A program made the translations under genes and the position numbers. Of a stretch of 64,000 nt of DNA, positions 37,350 through 50,800 are shown piece after piece (within the stretch, counting starts at the first letter, position 1; every line of letters starts with the position of its first letter). The DNA is from Gordionus sp. m RMFG-2023 (taxonomy: Eukaryota; Nematomorpha; Gordioida; Chordodea; Parachordodidae), in assembly GCF_954871325.1 (NCBI RefSeq), contig NC_088775.1:81693561-81757560 (forward strand), written 5' to 3'. The notes beneath the pieces were generated by a model. The model had not been told where the DNA came from. It was given only the letters and a program-made list of their open reading frames with translations, and searched no databases.

Positions 37350-39434
37350 TTCCAACCTCCAAAGAAATTCGGCTTATGATTTCCTTGGAGTTGAGTGGTG
37401 ACGCCATTAACGTGCATTATGGTCAGGCAATACGCCACGCATGTTCATGGTGCAGTCTTCTTTTCAAACCGAACGATGGCTTGGTAAAGTAAAGACAGCT
37501 AGTCCAAACCGGGTCGCTTGTGCATGGCATCGGACATCTAGATTCCTTTCGAGCAAGGTTTATTTTGTCGTGCTTCAGACAGCAATCCAATTTCTGGGTC
37601 GTTGCATCGATCTTGGCGGAAAGTATGATCTTAGTCGCGGCATCGAGCTTCAAGTGAACTTTCTCTTGTCTGACCATTTTGGGTTTGTAGGAGTAAGTTG
37701 ATTTGAGGTCTTTTTTTGTTGTCGAGATTATCTTCTCGAGATCATTCTCTACATTACCCACTAAGAACGTTTTTAAAATGTTGAAGGTGTAGAGCCACAC
37801 ACGTCCTAGCAGGGGGATTTTATCACAATCCACTACAATGGCCTCCAGTGTATGTGAGTTTCCTTCATACTTAACGTTCACATTGGCAAGACCTAATATC
37901 TTGATAGCGCTGCCGTCATAACCAGTGAGTCTCATGTCCGTCTTACGTATCGCGGTTATGCCTACAGTCTTAGCTGTCAGCTTCGGAAGTGTACTGTGCT
38001 TGGTACCGGTGTCAACTTGCATCAACGTGGGTATGCTGTTGATGCTCACTGTCACGTTGTACGCGTCATATGTGGTATCCTTGACCCCCATATTGTATGC
38101 AGATTATATTCTTTAAGGTCTGTGTTTGAATCATCGTCATCATCAATTACTTCGATGTTCATAGCATGGTTCGTATTCAATTGACAGTCACGATCTTTGT
38201 AATCAGAAGATCTATTGTAAGTATTATTGTCATTTTTGTACTGGTTAGGCCTCGACGAATATTTCGGAAAACCATTAATATTTTGAGGGTTGTGTCTGTG
38301 CTAACCACGACGGGAATAGTTGGTTCGGTTATCACCTCTATAGCAGTCATCCCGTCGATCAGGGCTTTGATGATGGTCATAAGAGTCGTGGCGATTGCCA
38401 TGGACGTTGTACCCGCTATTGTTGTATCGATCGTCGTAGTAGTTATCGTTGCGATTATCGAAACGGTTGCGGTTATTGTGACAATTATCATAGCTTTGAT
38501 CAAAACGATTGTCGTGGAAGTTGCTGTGCCGTCCGTTGAATCGTTTGTCGCGGTCGTTGTCGTAGCGTATATCGTAACATTCATCAAATCGTTTATCACG
38601 GCAATAGTCGCAGCGTAAATCGTAACGTTCATCGAAATGCTGTGCGGGGTGATTGTCATTGATGAACTGGGATTGCTTGATAAGAGATTTACCATGTGCG
38701 TGAGAGTCCTGAATGGGTTTTGTTGTTACGTAACTATTTTTGACTTTGCCCATGTGATTAACCTCTTGTACACCAGGTGATTCATACAAATTTAACAATC
38801 ATCTCGCCCTTGATGCCACTGGGTCCGCGGTGTCTTCCTCTAGACCTAGATTGTAAATTTCTTCTATGGTCATAGAGCTGTTGACCACTTTCCTGACATC
38901 TTTGGAATACGAGGATACTCTCACTTCCTCAATAATTCTCTTAATGCCATTAAAATTACATTTTTTGTTGAGTCGTGCTACACGCGTGACCCAGGCTGAG
39001 AATGTTTCATCCTTGCCTTGAGTTGCAGCATAGAATAATGATAGTTTAGCATTCTCGGTCTTCGATGGATGTTGCAACTTGTTTGCCAAGCAGGGTAATT
39101 GGGTCTTGGAAGTCTTCCTCGGTGCAAAATGCCCCAATATTATTGAATTCATCATCAGGAAGACTTCAGAGAAATAAAGCGGCCTTTTCTCCATTGGAGA
39201 TCTTGCTGGTGTTGAAGAAATTCTGCAATTTACCTATGTAAGCGATGTCATCGCTACTAAATTTGGGGAAATCTAGCTTGACAAATTCAGTCATATATGT
39301 GGAATTGTTCAAAGCATCCATCGTAAGAGAATTATAATAGATAAAGGCGTGAAATAGAATATAAGTACATCGATAAATCAAGATCAAATTTTGCGATAAT
39401 ACTTACGCCGAGTTCAGACGTTGATTGGCCTACA

Positions 39435-39779
39435 TGTTAAAATTGTGTTCATATCCACATTATTATTTGAATATCATTTTATATAGGTTATAATTTTATT
39501 TTCTTATAAAATTTAAATTTTCATAATAAATTACATTTTTTTTATGCTCCCCTTTTTTTTAACAAAAACAATCTATATATATATATATATCCTTTTTTAA
39601 ACAATACAAATTGATATATCAAAAAAACAATGTTAAGTGAATAAACAAATGTCACATTAAAATGATATATATATAAAAAAGTTAATATAAAATTTTGACT
39701 GAAAGGTATAATCTCTATTATTTAACAATGATGTTAATATAAAATTTTAACCGAAAGGTATAATCACTATTGTTTAACA
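39435..39779 (-). repeat. LTR (5' side of the element)
   Basis: 345 bp, a direct repeat of 36974-37349 with the same end sequences and the same internal CCGAAAGGTATA blocks. I could not match the adjoining internal sequence to a common tRNA primer site. Confidence 0.88.
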
Positions 39780-39784
39780 TAAAT

Positions 39785-42700
39785 TAATTTTTTTAGAGAT
39801 TTAACAACCTAAATTAGATACATGTTATTATAATTAAAGAAGTGTATAAAGATATATATATATGTATACAAATAAGTTAATCAAATATGAAATATTTTTA
39901 TAATAACATGTAATATTCAGTATATAAGGCCACTTCCAAACTTGATTTTACAAATTAAAATTATTCAATTTTTTGCAGATTTCTAGCTAATATTTTCATT
40001 TTCCACATAAAATTTGGATTACATCTTCTTAATAACATATTCTAAAAAAATTTAATCTTTATTTGAGATCAATTCTTGTGAAAGCTACTGAAAGGTTCTC
40101 ATAAATATGGTATTTTCTTTTATTGTTCATTCGTGTTATAAGTAACCACAATCAAGGATAATCAAATTTGAATAGAACAATTTGCATAAAAATTAAAACA
40201 TCCATCATTACAATTAGACGGGAGAACATACTCGAAGTAATTCCTGAATTGGTTATTCCCTCATAGAAAATATTCAGCAGAAATGTAATCTCTATTCATT
40301 ACAAAACTACTCCATCAATTGATAGAAGCTTCTAGGTTGAGGTTCAGGGACAATAAAAGTAAAAGCAGCTTACGTTCTTGCTACTCTCATGGTTTGCTGT
40401 TTCTTTTAAAAATCTTTGATTGTATCCTTCATTTACCTTTAACTCATATGTTACCTTTTGACATCCATTCTTTCCCCAAATAAAAATTTTATCTCAACAG
40501 AGCATTAATATTGGCTGCCTTGGTACTATTTAAGTCCAAATATAAATATATTAAAATAAAATTTAAGAACCATATAAAAAAAAATATAATATAAAAAAAA
40601 TCATGAATTGATAAAAAATTTGATCTTTAAAATTCTAACATATTAAGGAGCGTGCTTAAGTATTCTTAAGGGTCGCAGGATAAAAGGCGAGAACCACATG
40701 TTCAAAATTATCAAGTGTTGTGGACAGCATCTACACGAGCAGGGTAAGGGGGTCAGGGCATGCTGTTTTTTGAGAGGGGTTAGGATAAATATATTGGGAA
40801 GGGGGGGGGGGGGTGGGGTTATCTATTAAATTCTTGGAAATAGGGCAAAAATTTTTAAGAATTAATACTTTTATTATAGGCCTATTATGATATTGATGAT
40901 CATCGACCAAATCTATATATTGCAAACAATCATAGCCATTATTTTCCAAATAAAACTTTCTGCTATCCTATTAAATTTCTCAGAAAACTTATATCATGCC
41001 AAAATACTATAAAGGATTCGTTTTAAATGAGGGGGTTTTTAATTGAATTCATCATCTTAAAAATAACTCTTTTATATTCACAATATTTTAATAGTTGTTA
41101 GTAGAGCCAAAATAATTAAAGATTCTTTTAAAAATTTATGAAGGGAGTATCATCATAATTAAAAAGATGTAATTTATATTGTGGAAAGACCCCCAAAGAC
41201 GGTGGAAAGAAAATTCTGTCATGTAAATACTGGTTGTGGATACCATGAGAAGGAAGTTGATATTGTATAGGAATGAGTATTTATACTGTTAACCATTTTC
41301 AGCTTGAAAAATGGAATTCACATGGGTATCGAGAATAAATGCGATATGAAAGTTTCCTTTGTAAAAAGGGGTTCCTGATAAAAATGTAATCAAGATGGGC
41401 TATGCGCTATCTAATAAATGCAAGAATAAAACCAAAAAATATTGTTTAGACGGACGAACTCTAAATAGAATAAAGATATAAAAAATTAACTTGTACTACA
41501 CAATATAGAAATTTATTTTTAAGTTATAGATAGTCGTAAAGTGTGGATCCGGTTTATATTAAATGTCTATACATGAGGTGGAGCTCAGAGATAAGCATGA
41601 AGTCCTTAACTAATATCTTATTTACATTTATATTAATTATGTGTGCTAAAAATTTGTTGTTCGTTCCCTTTATAATTTTTTACTCCATTCTTCATTGAGA
41701 ACCTGCCCTTTACCCCCTGAATGATATGAAGGCAACTTGTTTCTCTTCTCCTATATGTAGACATTATTTTGCATTATGAAATAAAGAATCTACAGTAACC
41801 CAAGTTCTAAAAAAATTCATTTCACTATCTATCCCTGTGCAATGCCATCTATTAATTTGGGCTATATCAATCTCTTTTTTAGTTAATTTATTGGGGTATT
41901 TAAGAGAGGGCAAAAAGTTATTGGATATGTGTTTCATAATCATAATTTTTATAATGTAATGTAGGTGTCATTATGGATTTTAAAAAAAATAGATTTGATG
42001 ACTGGTTCTACATTTTTACTTCGCAGTAATTGGTTTTGGGAAATTTTACTTACAACCATTGGTTTCATTGCAAAATTTAATTACGACAGTTTAAACATAA
42101 TTATAATATCAAAAAATGTCAAAAGTAATTATGAAAAAATAAAAAAATATATATTTATTAAAAAGCAATAGCTAATTCTGCATTTAAAATTTGTCTTATA
42201 AATTCTATAAGTTTCAAAACTTTCAGTTTAAGGAATTCGTAGGCTATGTTTTTATTTTATAAATATATTTTGGACATATTCTATTTTAATATTAAAAATC
42301 TTTTAATCTTTTTCGGTATAATCCCTAAAGTTTACATATTTAATTTTTTGATGTTTTGGACACAGGCCAGATCAATCAAAATAAAGCAGCAGACCTTAAG
42401 TAATCAAAGATAATTATTAATAAATACAGAAAAGCAGAATTAAACTACCAATTTTATAATATCATCATTGGCTCTAAATGATAGTTATCAAAAAAATTTT
42501 AACAAAAAAATCAAAATATGATCTGATTTCAATTTTACCTACATTTGGAATCTAATCTTTAACTTCGCTTCAGTTCAGTTTTGTAGCTTCTAAGCCATAC
42601 TTCGGTTTTATTAGAAAATTTACAGTTTTTTTATATTTTTGCAATGAAAATTTGTATTAAATAAATAATACCTATAATAATTATTAGAAATTCAATTTTT

Positions 42701-44060
42701 TCTAAACAATATATTCTTTTCAAATTTTTATCAGTTAACATTTAAATTTATTCAGTTATATAATAAAAATATCAGTAAATACAAAATTAATATTTGCTTT
42801 GATGAGTTAAAAAATTATCAAATAAATGATGAGAGTCATAAAATTATTATGCCCGCGTATCATGTCGTCCTTTCGCAGTTATTATTTTTTATTTGTATTC
42901 AATTTTAAAATTTAAAATAATAGTCATTTTAAACGAAATATCTTCAAACTGTAATTAGACTATATAAAAATATCAAAAAAAAGTATTTAAAATATATTCA
43001 AAAATAAATTGTATCCAGTTAAATTTAATATTTATATTTTCTATCGGGTATTGAATTTAAGATGCAGTTTTATGGTCATCTAGTTGCAGTGGGAAATTTT
43101 TTTAAAAATTTAATTTCATGATATTCCATAAGAGGCTCAATTGATCATTTTATTTTATTATATTATCCTTCTCTTATATATCCATTTTGAGTCTATTTCA
43201 TAGTATGACATGGTGCCCACTCTTTTGAAATACACTTTAATCTTAAAGAATTAAGGTATGGATGATAAGGTGATGCTGTAAAAAATTTTGGTAAGGATTT
43301 TATTATGCCATTTATAAAGGCCACCAACAAATTTTTAATACACGGATCTCCATATAATTGTTCTCACGGGTTTTTGATTAATTAGTATATAAAGTTTCCG
43401 TCTTATCGGATTACATGATCCCTAATCAATTGCTGTAGACCAAAAATTTGTAGCGAGGGCACTGTATTATTCTAAATAATAGTAAGGGCACATCAAAATA
43501 GGCAAAAAATTAAGATTCAATTAGAACTTAACATAATAAAAAGATAATTTATCAATATTTTTCGTTTGAATGAAATTGTTATTATAACTTTACACAATTT
43601 TTTTTTATTTATTTATGAATGTAATTGTTTTTATACAAATTAAAATAATTTTATATTCACAAAATCAGAGCTATTTTTTAAAAAAATATCTAGAAATTTT
43701 TTTTAGTTCTAAACTCTGCCTTTTAATGCTCAATTATTTAGCACTATCCATTATATTGTTCTTTATTTTTGTAGATATGGTATCACTATTTAATAGATGA
43801 CTATCCTATTTTTAAGATTATTTAACGAAAAAACTAAATAAAAAAAATGTGTTAATTAATTTTTAATTTTTTTTTTAGATCAAATATTAATTTTAAAAAA
43901 ATTTATATTGAAAAAAAAATTTATTAAATCTTTATTAATACACGCATTTTATTTTGCCAAATAATTGCGTTAATTATTTAAAATTTTTATTAGATACAAA
44001 TTTGACGAAATTTAATTCATTTTTTTTAGTGGAAGCCAAATTGCATCATTAATTTTTTAG
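39785..44060. other. 4.3 kb without a recognisable gene
   Basis: AT-rich. Holds a run of about 14 G at 40801-40814 and scattered short open stretches with AT-driven composition. No exon with good splice sites and family resemblance was found. An upstream control region for LIPT1 or the receptor gene could lie here, but I see no defined element. Confidence 0.5.
40795..40819. repeat. Poly-G tract
   Basis: A homopolymer run of G, interrupted only near its edges, in otherwise AT-rich DNA. Confidence 0.9.
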
Positions 44061-44240
44061 ATTGAACATATTAAACCCTGTTATGATTATTTTGAACATA
44101 ACTAAAAGAGGTTGCTACTATATTGAAACTCTAATTGGGATTTCAGCCGCAGAAAATATGGCATATCTTAAAATATATCCAGTACTATTGATTCTCGGTT
44201 ATATTGGAAATTCAATTGCTTTAATGAATTTGTTACTCAA
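44061..44240 (+). CDS. Receptor exon with helix 1
   Basis: N-terminal segment and helix 1 (GYIGNSIALMNLLL). Acceptor ttttag, donor AA|GTAAAA. No start codon of the gene is identified; an earlier exon is likely. Confidence 0.55.
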
Positions 44241-47200
44241 GTAAAAAATTTAGAAACAAGTCATAATATTTCTTTATACTGAATTTAAAATTTTTATTTT
44301 TAAATATAAAATCCCTCCTTAATTTAAAATTTATACGAATTGTAATATTTAAATCTAGGGTGGTGGGAAGGGGGTGGGGTAAGCTGGGCCGGAATATTTG
44401 TCAGGATATGTTTACGGCTGGGGGGCAATTTATTTAAAGCTTGGAATCAAGCAAATTTAAGTTTCCTTCCTTCGTAAAAAGATAAGGTCCTGGCCGAAAA
44501 CTGTTACAAAAATTTCAGCTGGATATTTTGGGAAAGACAGAGCCACGACCTCTAATAGTACCTGCTTTATGAATTAAATACAATTTTGTCATAAAAATTT
44601 TGAATTAACATTTGTTGTAAATTTTCATGAATTTTTTTATATATTAAGGAACGTTAATATAATATTTCATGACATGGCTGAAGGTACTAATACTCATTAA
44701 AAAAAATGAGCCCTATAAATGTTTTAAATTTTATAGATTCCATTAATCTTGAAATCTAACTAAGAAATGAATATTATATATCTGAATCATGAATTTAAGT
44801 ATATTCAGATTGCTTTTTCCTGTTATTAAACAATTAGAGGCACGGTATATCGCGTTATTAGAACCCGCTTCAAAATTTATAGCGTTTTTAAGATTATAGT
44901 ACACTTTTTATAGTTTTGACTAAAGATTTGAAAATTTATTTTCCAAAGCAATCTTTAGAACTTTTATTTTAAACCTTAAGTTATGGGGAGATGTTAGAAA
45001 GACTATTTTTGCATTTCTAATAGTTTTGGTGTTAAAATGGGTTCTGGAGAATGCCTGAAATTAAATAGGAAAATACAAGTTATGTTGTATTCTCATATTT
45101 CTAATTTATAAAGAAATGGATTGCGCTCATTACAATATATGCATTAGGTATATATGTTAGATGGAACAAAACAAAAAAAGGTAAATTATTGCTGTGAAAC
45201 TGTAATAAATTATCTAAAAGCTATCCTTTATAATATTAAATGTAAGCAGTGCCGTAACCATGCATGGGAGATGGCTTGCTTTTCTGGTAATTTGCATACA
45301 ATATACAAACTTTTAAGAGTAACAAGTTGCGATGCTAGTTATTATCCTTTCAATTTTTTTTATTTATTCTTGTTTAGGAAGGAAGGGATACATGAAAACT
45401 AGTGATATGCATCGGGGCTATTTTCCCTAGAACCGAACAAATTTTTTCCCAATTTGTCTTGAAAAGCCCGACCTAAAAAATAAAAAATTATTTGTCCGCC
45501 AGGCCCAGCCTGAATTTATTTAAATATAGAAAAATTTGATTTTTTTTTTTATTGTAAAAAAAAATATTCTACAAATAAAAAATATTAGCGCTTTACCGGT
45601 CCGAAATTTTTAAAAAAAGTATTAGGCTCGACCTAGCCCTACAAATTATTTTTTTAAAAGAGACCCAGCACAAAACCTGTCGGGGTCGGATCGGGCATGG
45701 TCCGGGTACGGGTGGGCCCTGATTTTGCAGATCTCTAATGAAAACCTACCTTGGTTAGTGTAAGAAAGAAACATAAGGTAGATTAAGCTATTATGAATCT
45801 GGATAGGATTAGTGATTTATCTTTTTCCAAACGACCTTTACCGCAAAACCCTTTATAGTTGATTATTTTCATCATCTAAGAAAGCAGTGGGGTGTAAAAA
45901 AAAAATTTTTTCAATCCTTCGATTTAAACTTGTAACTCAAAATATATATACAAGAAATCTTTTTCGATATTAATTAGATGATTGTTAATATTACATGTAG
46001 ATGTGTTGGTTAAAATACTAAATGATTGACATATAATATTACAATACAGTCTGATGATTATGTATATTTTAATTATCAGTTATAACATACTATTATTAAT
46101 ATATATAATCAATATTTATATTGCAATCAAGCGTTTACATTACGAGAAAGAGGGAAAATTTGTCTGGTTTTAATCCTAATTCACACATAAATATTTCAAT
46201 TGTGGAAAGATGCAAAAAAATTTTCTTAAATAATTATTCGTACATGACTGGTTATCCTTCACATACGAACTCATTTGATTTTTCTTCTCATTTATGTGAC
46301 ATAACAGGGGTTAAATTATTATACGCAGGGCATTTTACATTTAATTTATTAATATTGATTGTACTAACCCCTTCTTAGATCACCATTGGAAAGATGGAAA
46401 TAATTCATACCGCCATAGAAGGATATGGTTAGGATTTAACTGGAACAACTATGAAGCTTATTTTTACAAACCACTCGTACTAATATCTAGAAACATAAGT
46501 TTATTGCTATCGGTGTGGATGTTCTGGTACAGTTATTCACTGACTTACCATCGAGAATATTTTAAAATATTTAGGCCTAAACGAATTAAATACGTCATTT
46601 TAGGGTCTTTAATATTTTCTATAATCATGTTTCTTCCTTTAACCTTTTGGTACAAAATTTTAATGGGAAAATTTTGTGATGAGCATGGATTAAATTATAA
46701 CCTTCCAAAAAAATATGATAAAGATTTTACGCTAAAAGGAAAATTATATAAGAATACCTTCTATTTGACGGCTTATAAGATGCTTAACACAGCGGTAATT
46801 TGGATCATATATCAGATAATTAGAGAAATTTTTGCCAGATTTATTCCTTTGTTTATTATGTATTATGCCTATATTCTTATAGTCAATAAAAAGAGAAAAT
46901 CTAGATCTATCATTAAGGATACTACAATGGGCTTCATAAATATTCCTCAAAGAAACATCGCCAAATTTAGTAATATAGTAAGAAGACATTCTGTAGAAAT
47001 CAAAATTGATGAAATTAAAAATCCTCTAAAAAAAAGAGTAGGAAGTGAGAAATATGACGAAAAGGAAAAATCATCTGATATTGGAGAAAGGAAATATGCA
47101 TCAAAAACTTCCGTAGGTTCAACTACTTGCAGGGTTAGGACCCCAAGTATAAATCATTTATTATAATATTGATTCAAAAAAAATAATTTATATTTAATTA

Positions 47201-47669
47201 GTAAATAATATCATAATCGCAACAATATAATCTAAATCTTATAAAATATACAGAGACTTATACCAGAAAATCCATCCAAGAAACAAGCATTAATGGCACC
47301 AAATTTACTCCTTCAATCTCTAATGAGAACTGTAAGATCCCGAGCACTAGTATTTTGTATGAATTAGATTTCCGGCCAACGGGTATAAACAAAAATTGCC
47401 AAATAGATTTAACTACTTTAACTCTTTTGGTTTTCCAAAATACGACTTTCGTAATCCCTTCGATGATAATAAACACATTTTGGGATTATTTTGTTCGCTT
47501 AGAAATTTCGATTATACAAAATATATCTATTTTCTACGATATCAGCAACGTTTTATATCCCACAACATTATTTTACCTAGAAATTTTATTTAATCCAAAT
47601 TTTAGGTCATTAATAATAGACAACATTTATTATCTAATGCCGCTCGTTCGTAATTCTTTCTCATCTTAA
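44061..47669 (+). CDS. Divergent rhodopsin-like receptor (GPCR), 4 exons found
   Basis: Candidate class A-like seven-helix receptor, probably at the plasma membrane; ligand unknown, neuropeptide-type at best by inference. Helix 1: LLILGYIGNSIALMNLLL with the GN pair. Helix 3: LVLISRNISLLLSVWMFW. Helix 4: YVILGSLIFSIIMFLPLTFW. Helix 5: IPLFIMYYAYILIV followed by the basic KKRKSRS. Helix 6: LLVFQNTTFVIPSMIINTFW. Helix 7: ISNVLYPTTLFYLEILF, then a short tail. Exons 44061-44240, 46132-46294, 46379-47116 and 47254-47669 agree in splice phase. Odd points: helix 2 is not found, HREYF stands where E/DRY would be, LYPTTLFY replaces NPxxY, and the third inner loop is long and rich in K, E and S. The first intron (1.9 kb) carries a hAT MITE and may hide the helix-2 exon. 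Confidence 0.68.
45400..45737. mobile_element. hAT MITE with perfect 8-bp duplication
   Basis: Ends TAGTGATATGCATC and (reverse complement of the right end) TAGAGATCTGCAAA, following the TAGNG pattern of hAT ends. The flanking duplication ATGAAAAC is at 45392-45399 and 45738-45745. The interior is poly-A/T with GGCCCGG-type words, and there is no coding sequence. It lies in the first intron of the receptor gene. Confidence 0.92.
46132..46294 (+). CDS. Receptor exon, loop segment
   Basis: Reads VYITRKRENLSGFNPNSHIN and then polar sequence. Acceptor atcaag, donor T|GTGACA. It connects in phase to both neighbours, but has no helix and no family match, so it is less certain. Confidence 0.45.
46379..47116 (+). 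CDS. Receptor exon with helices 3-5
   Basis: Starts after cttag and carries helices 3, 4 and 5 and the basic third inner loop. The donor G|GTTCAA at 47117 gives the phase needed for the last exon. The open frame runs further to 47166, so the exact end is inferred. Confidence 0.7.
47254..47669 (+). CDS. Receptor last exon with helices 6-7
   Basis: Starts after tacag with the rest of the third inner loop, then helices 6 and 7, a PNFRSL helix-8-like stretch and a TAA stop at 47667-47669. Confidence 0.7.
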
Positions 47670-47706
47670 ATTATTGTTCAAAAATTATATTTTTTTTAAA
47701 CTGTTA

Positions 47707-47824
47707 TTTATATTAAGCGCGATAGTGGAAGCGATGTGATAATTATCCCTAGGCATTACAGTTGTATTTACGTAATTTGAGCATCGTGCTGCGAGTAGCA
47801 TTATTATCGCGCATAAAATTATAG
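47707..47824. mobile_element. GCGAT-type MITE, copy 3
   Basis: Ends TTTATATTAAGCGCGATA and TATCGCGCATAAAATTATA with mirrored GCGATGTGATAATTA-like inner blocks. About 120 bp. Related to the elements at 5323 and 20770; this one is between genes. Confidence 0.6.
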
Positions 47825-50800
47825 ATGAAATAAGAACACGGCTAAATCCTACTATGGATGATTCTAGCGGTGCAAAATCGCTCCAAAGGTTAACTCAATA
47901 TTTTAACCAGAAAAATATTACCTCAGCTTCCAGATTTCGCTAATAGATGTCCTAACATTTGTGCCATCTATGAGCTAAATTTTCAGGCTTGCATAAAATT
48001 TTTCCGTTTTTAAAAATAGGCTTAAATAGAGTGATCTTCACTCAGAAATATATTTACAGTTGTAATTTAAATTCACAAAATAAAAATTTATTATACAAAA
48101 AAAACTTTTCTAAAAATTATATCCTATTAAAAAAAAATTATTTTACAAGATAGAATTATCAAAAATAATTTATTACAAAAAAATAAATTAATAATATAAA
48201 GCCCCCTCTCGATTGAAATATTCTCTATTAAATATTTATGATTTAAAGGATGTGGTGCTTTAAATAATTTTTACTATGAAGGAACAATTACATGTTGGCC
48301 ATTATTTTTATTATTAAAATTATCTTGCGTAATGAAAAATGATCTGAGACTTCACAAAAAGGTTATCTTTACAAATTCATTATTTACATTTAAAATTAAT
48401 AATTTAATTACAAAATTGTTTTGCATATATGGCATTTCTGTTCATAAAATGTTTAACATTCTTTTTTTATAATAAATATAATAATATTATGAATATCGTG
48501 AAAATGATGCATAAAATTATATAATATATTAGAGAGATAGATTAATTTGAGAGTAATTATAATTCTTTTTTTGTAATTTAATTAGTATCTTTATAAAAAT
48601 TAGTGAATATAACTTACATTTTTCAAGCTTATAATTAGGAATTAGTATTTATAATTACAATTAGATTCAATCATTCATTTTGTTTTTTTTAAATTATCAT
48701 TATATAATTTTTGGCAGGAATTTTTGAAATCATTAACTTTTACCTTGAACTATTAGCGGATTTGATAGAGTTTTCCTATTATTAGTTCTTATAATTAACT
48801 TATATTTTCATTTTGTCTCTCTTAATGTTATCTTTATTGGTTATAAATTCAAAACTTACAAAACTAAGATCATATAAATAAAATTTCTTGTATAAGACAA
48901 TTTTAAAGCGAGCAGTCTCAACAACAAAATATGCGACTCTCTTTTTTATGATGAAATTATTCAAATCATATTTTGCACTACAGGGCTTTAGGGTGTAAGC
49001 ATTTTCTGCTTGTTTAAGAATATCTACATGAAAAAAAAAGAATGGTAAATGGTTATCAAGTCTCTGGAACTAGTTTAAATTAAAAAGACTTGCTAAGTAT
49101 AGATGCTAGCCAAGCCGAAAAATTTTTTGCAGTAATTCTTATTGATATGCATTTCCTTAATATAAATGTAAAAAAGTTTAGCCATATTCCAGGTAGAATA
49201 TGTAGTTACGTTTATAAAATTTTCTTTGTCCCTTAATATGCATTCCATGTCGCATGTTATACTGTAAACTACATAATCATTTACCAAAATATTATCAACA
49301 ATAACAACATGTCCTTTGAAATGCATTCGCATGGTCACAATACCATTATTTTGCTAGAGGATTGCCTAAAATATTGTTTATATATTAGTGCTAGAAAGGA
49401 ATGAAAATTAATCTAAATTTGAGATAAGTTTGCAATTGAAAAAATAATTGTTTTTCTAATAATGTTGCCATTGTTATATAGTTGCATTGCATGATTACAT
49501 ATTGATTCTTTCCCATGTGAATTCGATGTTCTGTACCGTTATGGATTCCGATAAGCCACATAGTAAAAAGAGAGGATATGTTGGAGTTCACCTTTATTGC
49601 CATGTTAATCTTAAATTTTGTAGTTTTTATAGTATAAAAATGCCAACAAGGAAACATGCTAAAAATTCAACGAGGCATTATAAAACATTCTCATTTGAAA
49701 TGTCATGATTGTTAATTATATATGTAAATCACAATAAAATATATAATTAATCATTTTAGATTTAAAAAGTAAGTCAAAATATCGTTCATAAATGAAAATA
49801 TCTTTGCGATTGCGCCAATTTTTTATGTTCTGTTTTGGTTAGCAGGGAGAAAGAACAAAATTAAGAAAATGTTTTAAAATTTTTATTTTATTTATTTAAA
49901 AAATTATTTAACTAAAAATTTTCATACTTATATAGTTTGTAAAAATCAATTTATATAAAAAATCAATTTAATAATTTATATAATCAAACTATTGAGTTAA
50001 TATTATAAAATGAGTCCGTAAGGTTAATATTAAGTTAATATAAAGAATATAAAAAAATCAATCAGGTTAATATTGAGTTAATAGATAGCGAAAAAGAAAT
50101 ATTAAAAAAAATCAATCAGGACATCTCAACATGTTCTATGTTGGATCTCCTTGAGTAAAGCTAGTCTATTAATCATTTAAGATGTCATACTTTTGATTGA
50201 AAGTTGAATATAATATGAACACGAATAGAAGATGCCAGATTAATTTATTAAAATATATAGTTAATCAAAATCATTCTAAAATAACAAACTAATAAAATTA
50301 TAAAATCAAACTAAAAAATTATATAAAAAACCTTTTCTTTTTCTTTCTCCTTTTTAACATTCGATCTCTATATTTATATTACTAAAATTTATATACCATA
50401 TTATTTTATATAATTGTCCTTTAATTTGCTTATAAACCTTTCAATTACCTTCAATTTAAACATTTTATCCTTACAAATATATTCAAATTAACTGTTTCTT
50501 TAAAGTTATAATTAATTCAATACACTATTCGACACTTTTGGTACAAGTTTTTATTCCCTGTAATAAAGAAAAGGTCCCCTTTTTGCTTGTACTAATTGGT
50601 ATCATTGCCAAAATATACAGTAATTTTAAAATATTTGGATACTTATAAAATATATTTTAAAATATACAATGCTTCCACTATATTTCTTGGAAAATATCTA
50701 CATTCATACCATTTAAATTTTGAAATTAATTGGCTTTTAGATACATTTATATCCTCTGAATAGAATTTAGTTACAATATCAAGATTTTTTATACCCTCAG

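Larger units (their letters stand above)
36974..39779 (-). mobile_element. Broken Ty3/gypsy-like LTR retroelement (fossil)
   Basis: About 2.8 kb between two long terminal repeats (36974-37349 and 39435-39779), both of the TGTTA...TAACA type. Flanked by a 5-bp target duplication TAAAT at 36969-36973 and 39780-39784. Coding remains are on the - strand: a gag-like part (about 38.3-39.4 kb) with an arginine/asparagine/aspartate-rich nucleocapsid-like tail, and a retropepsin-like part (about 37.4-38.1 kb) with a DTGT active-site motif. No polymerase or integrase part is visible. It is broken, with its coding remains in at least three or four pieces. The two repeats differ by many substitutions and small length changes, so it is not a recent insertion. 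It lies upstream of LIPT1. Confidence 0.88.

Noticed and set aside
38166-38618. 150-codon open frame on the + strand, rich in I, V and T
   Set aside because: It is the shadow of the repetitive gag-like nucleocapsid region on the other strand; its composition follows the complementary GAT/CGT codon runs.
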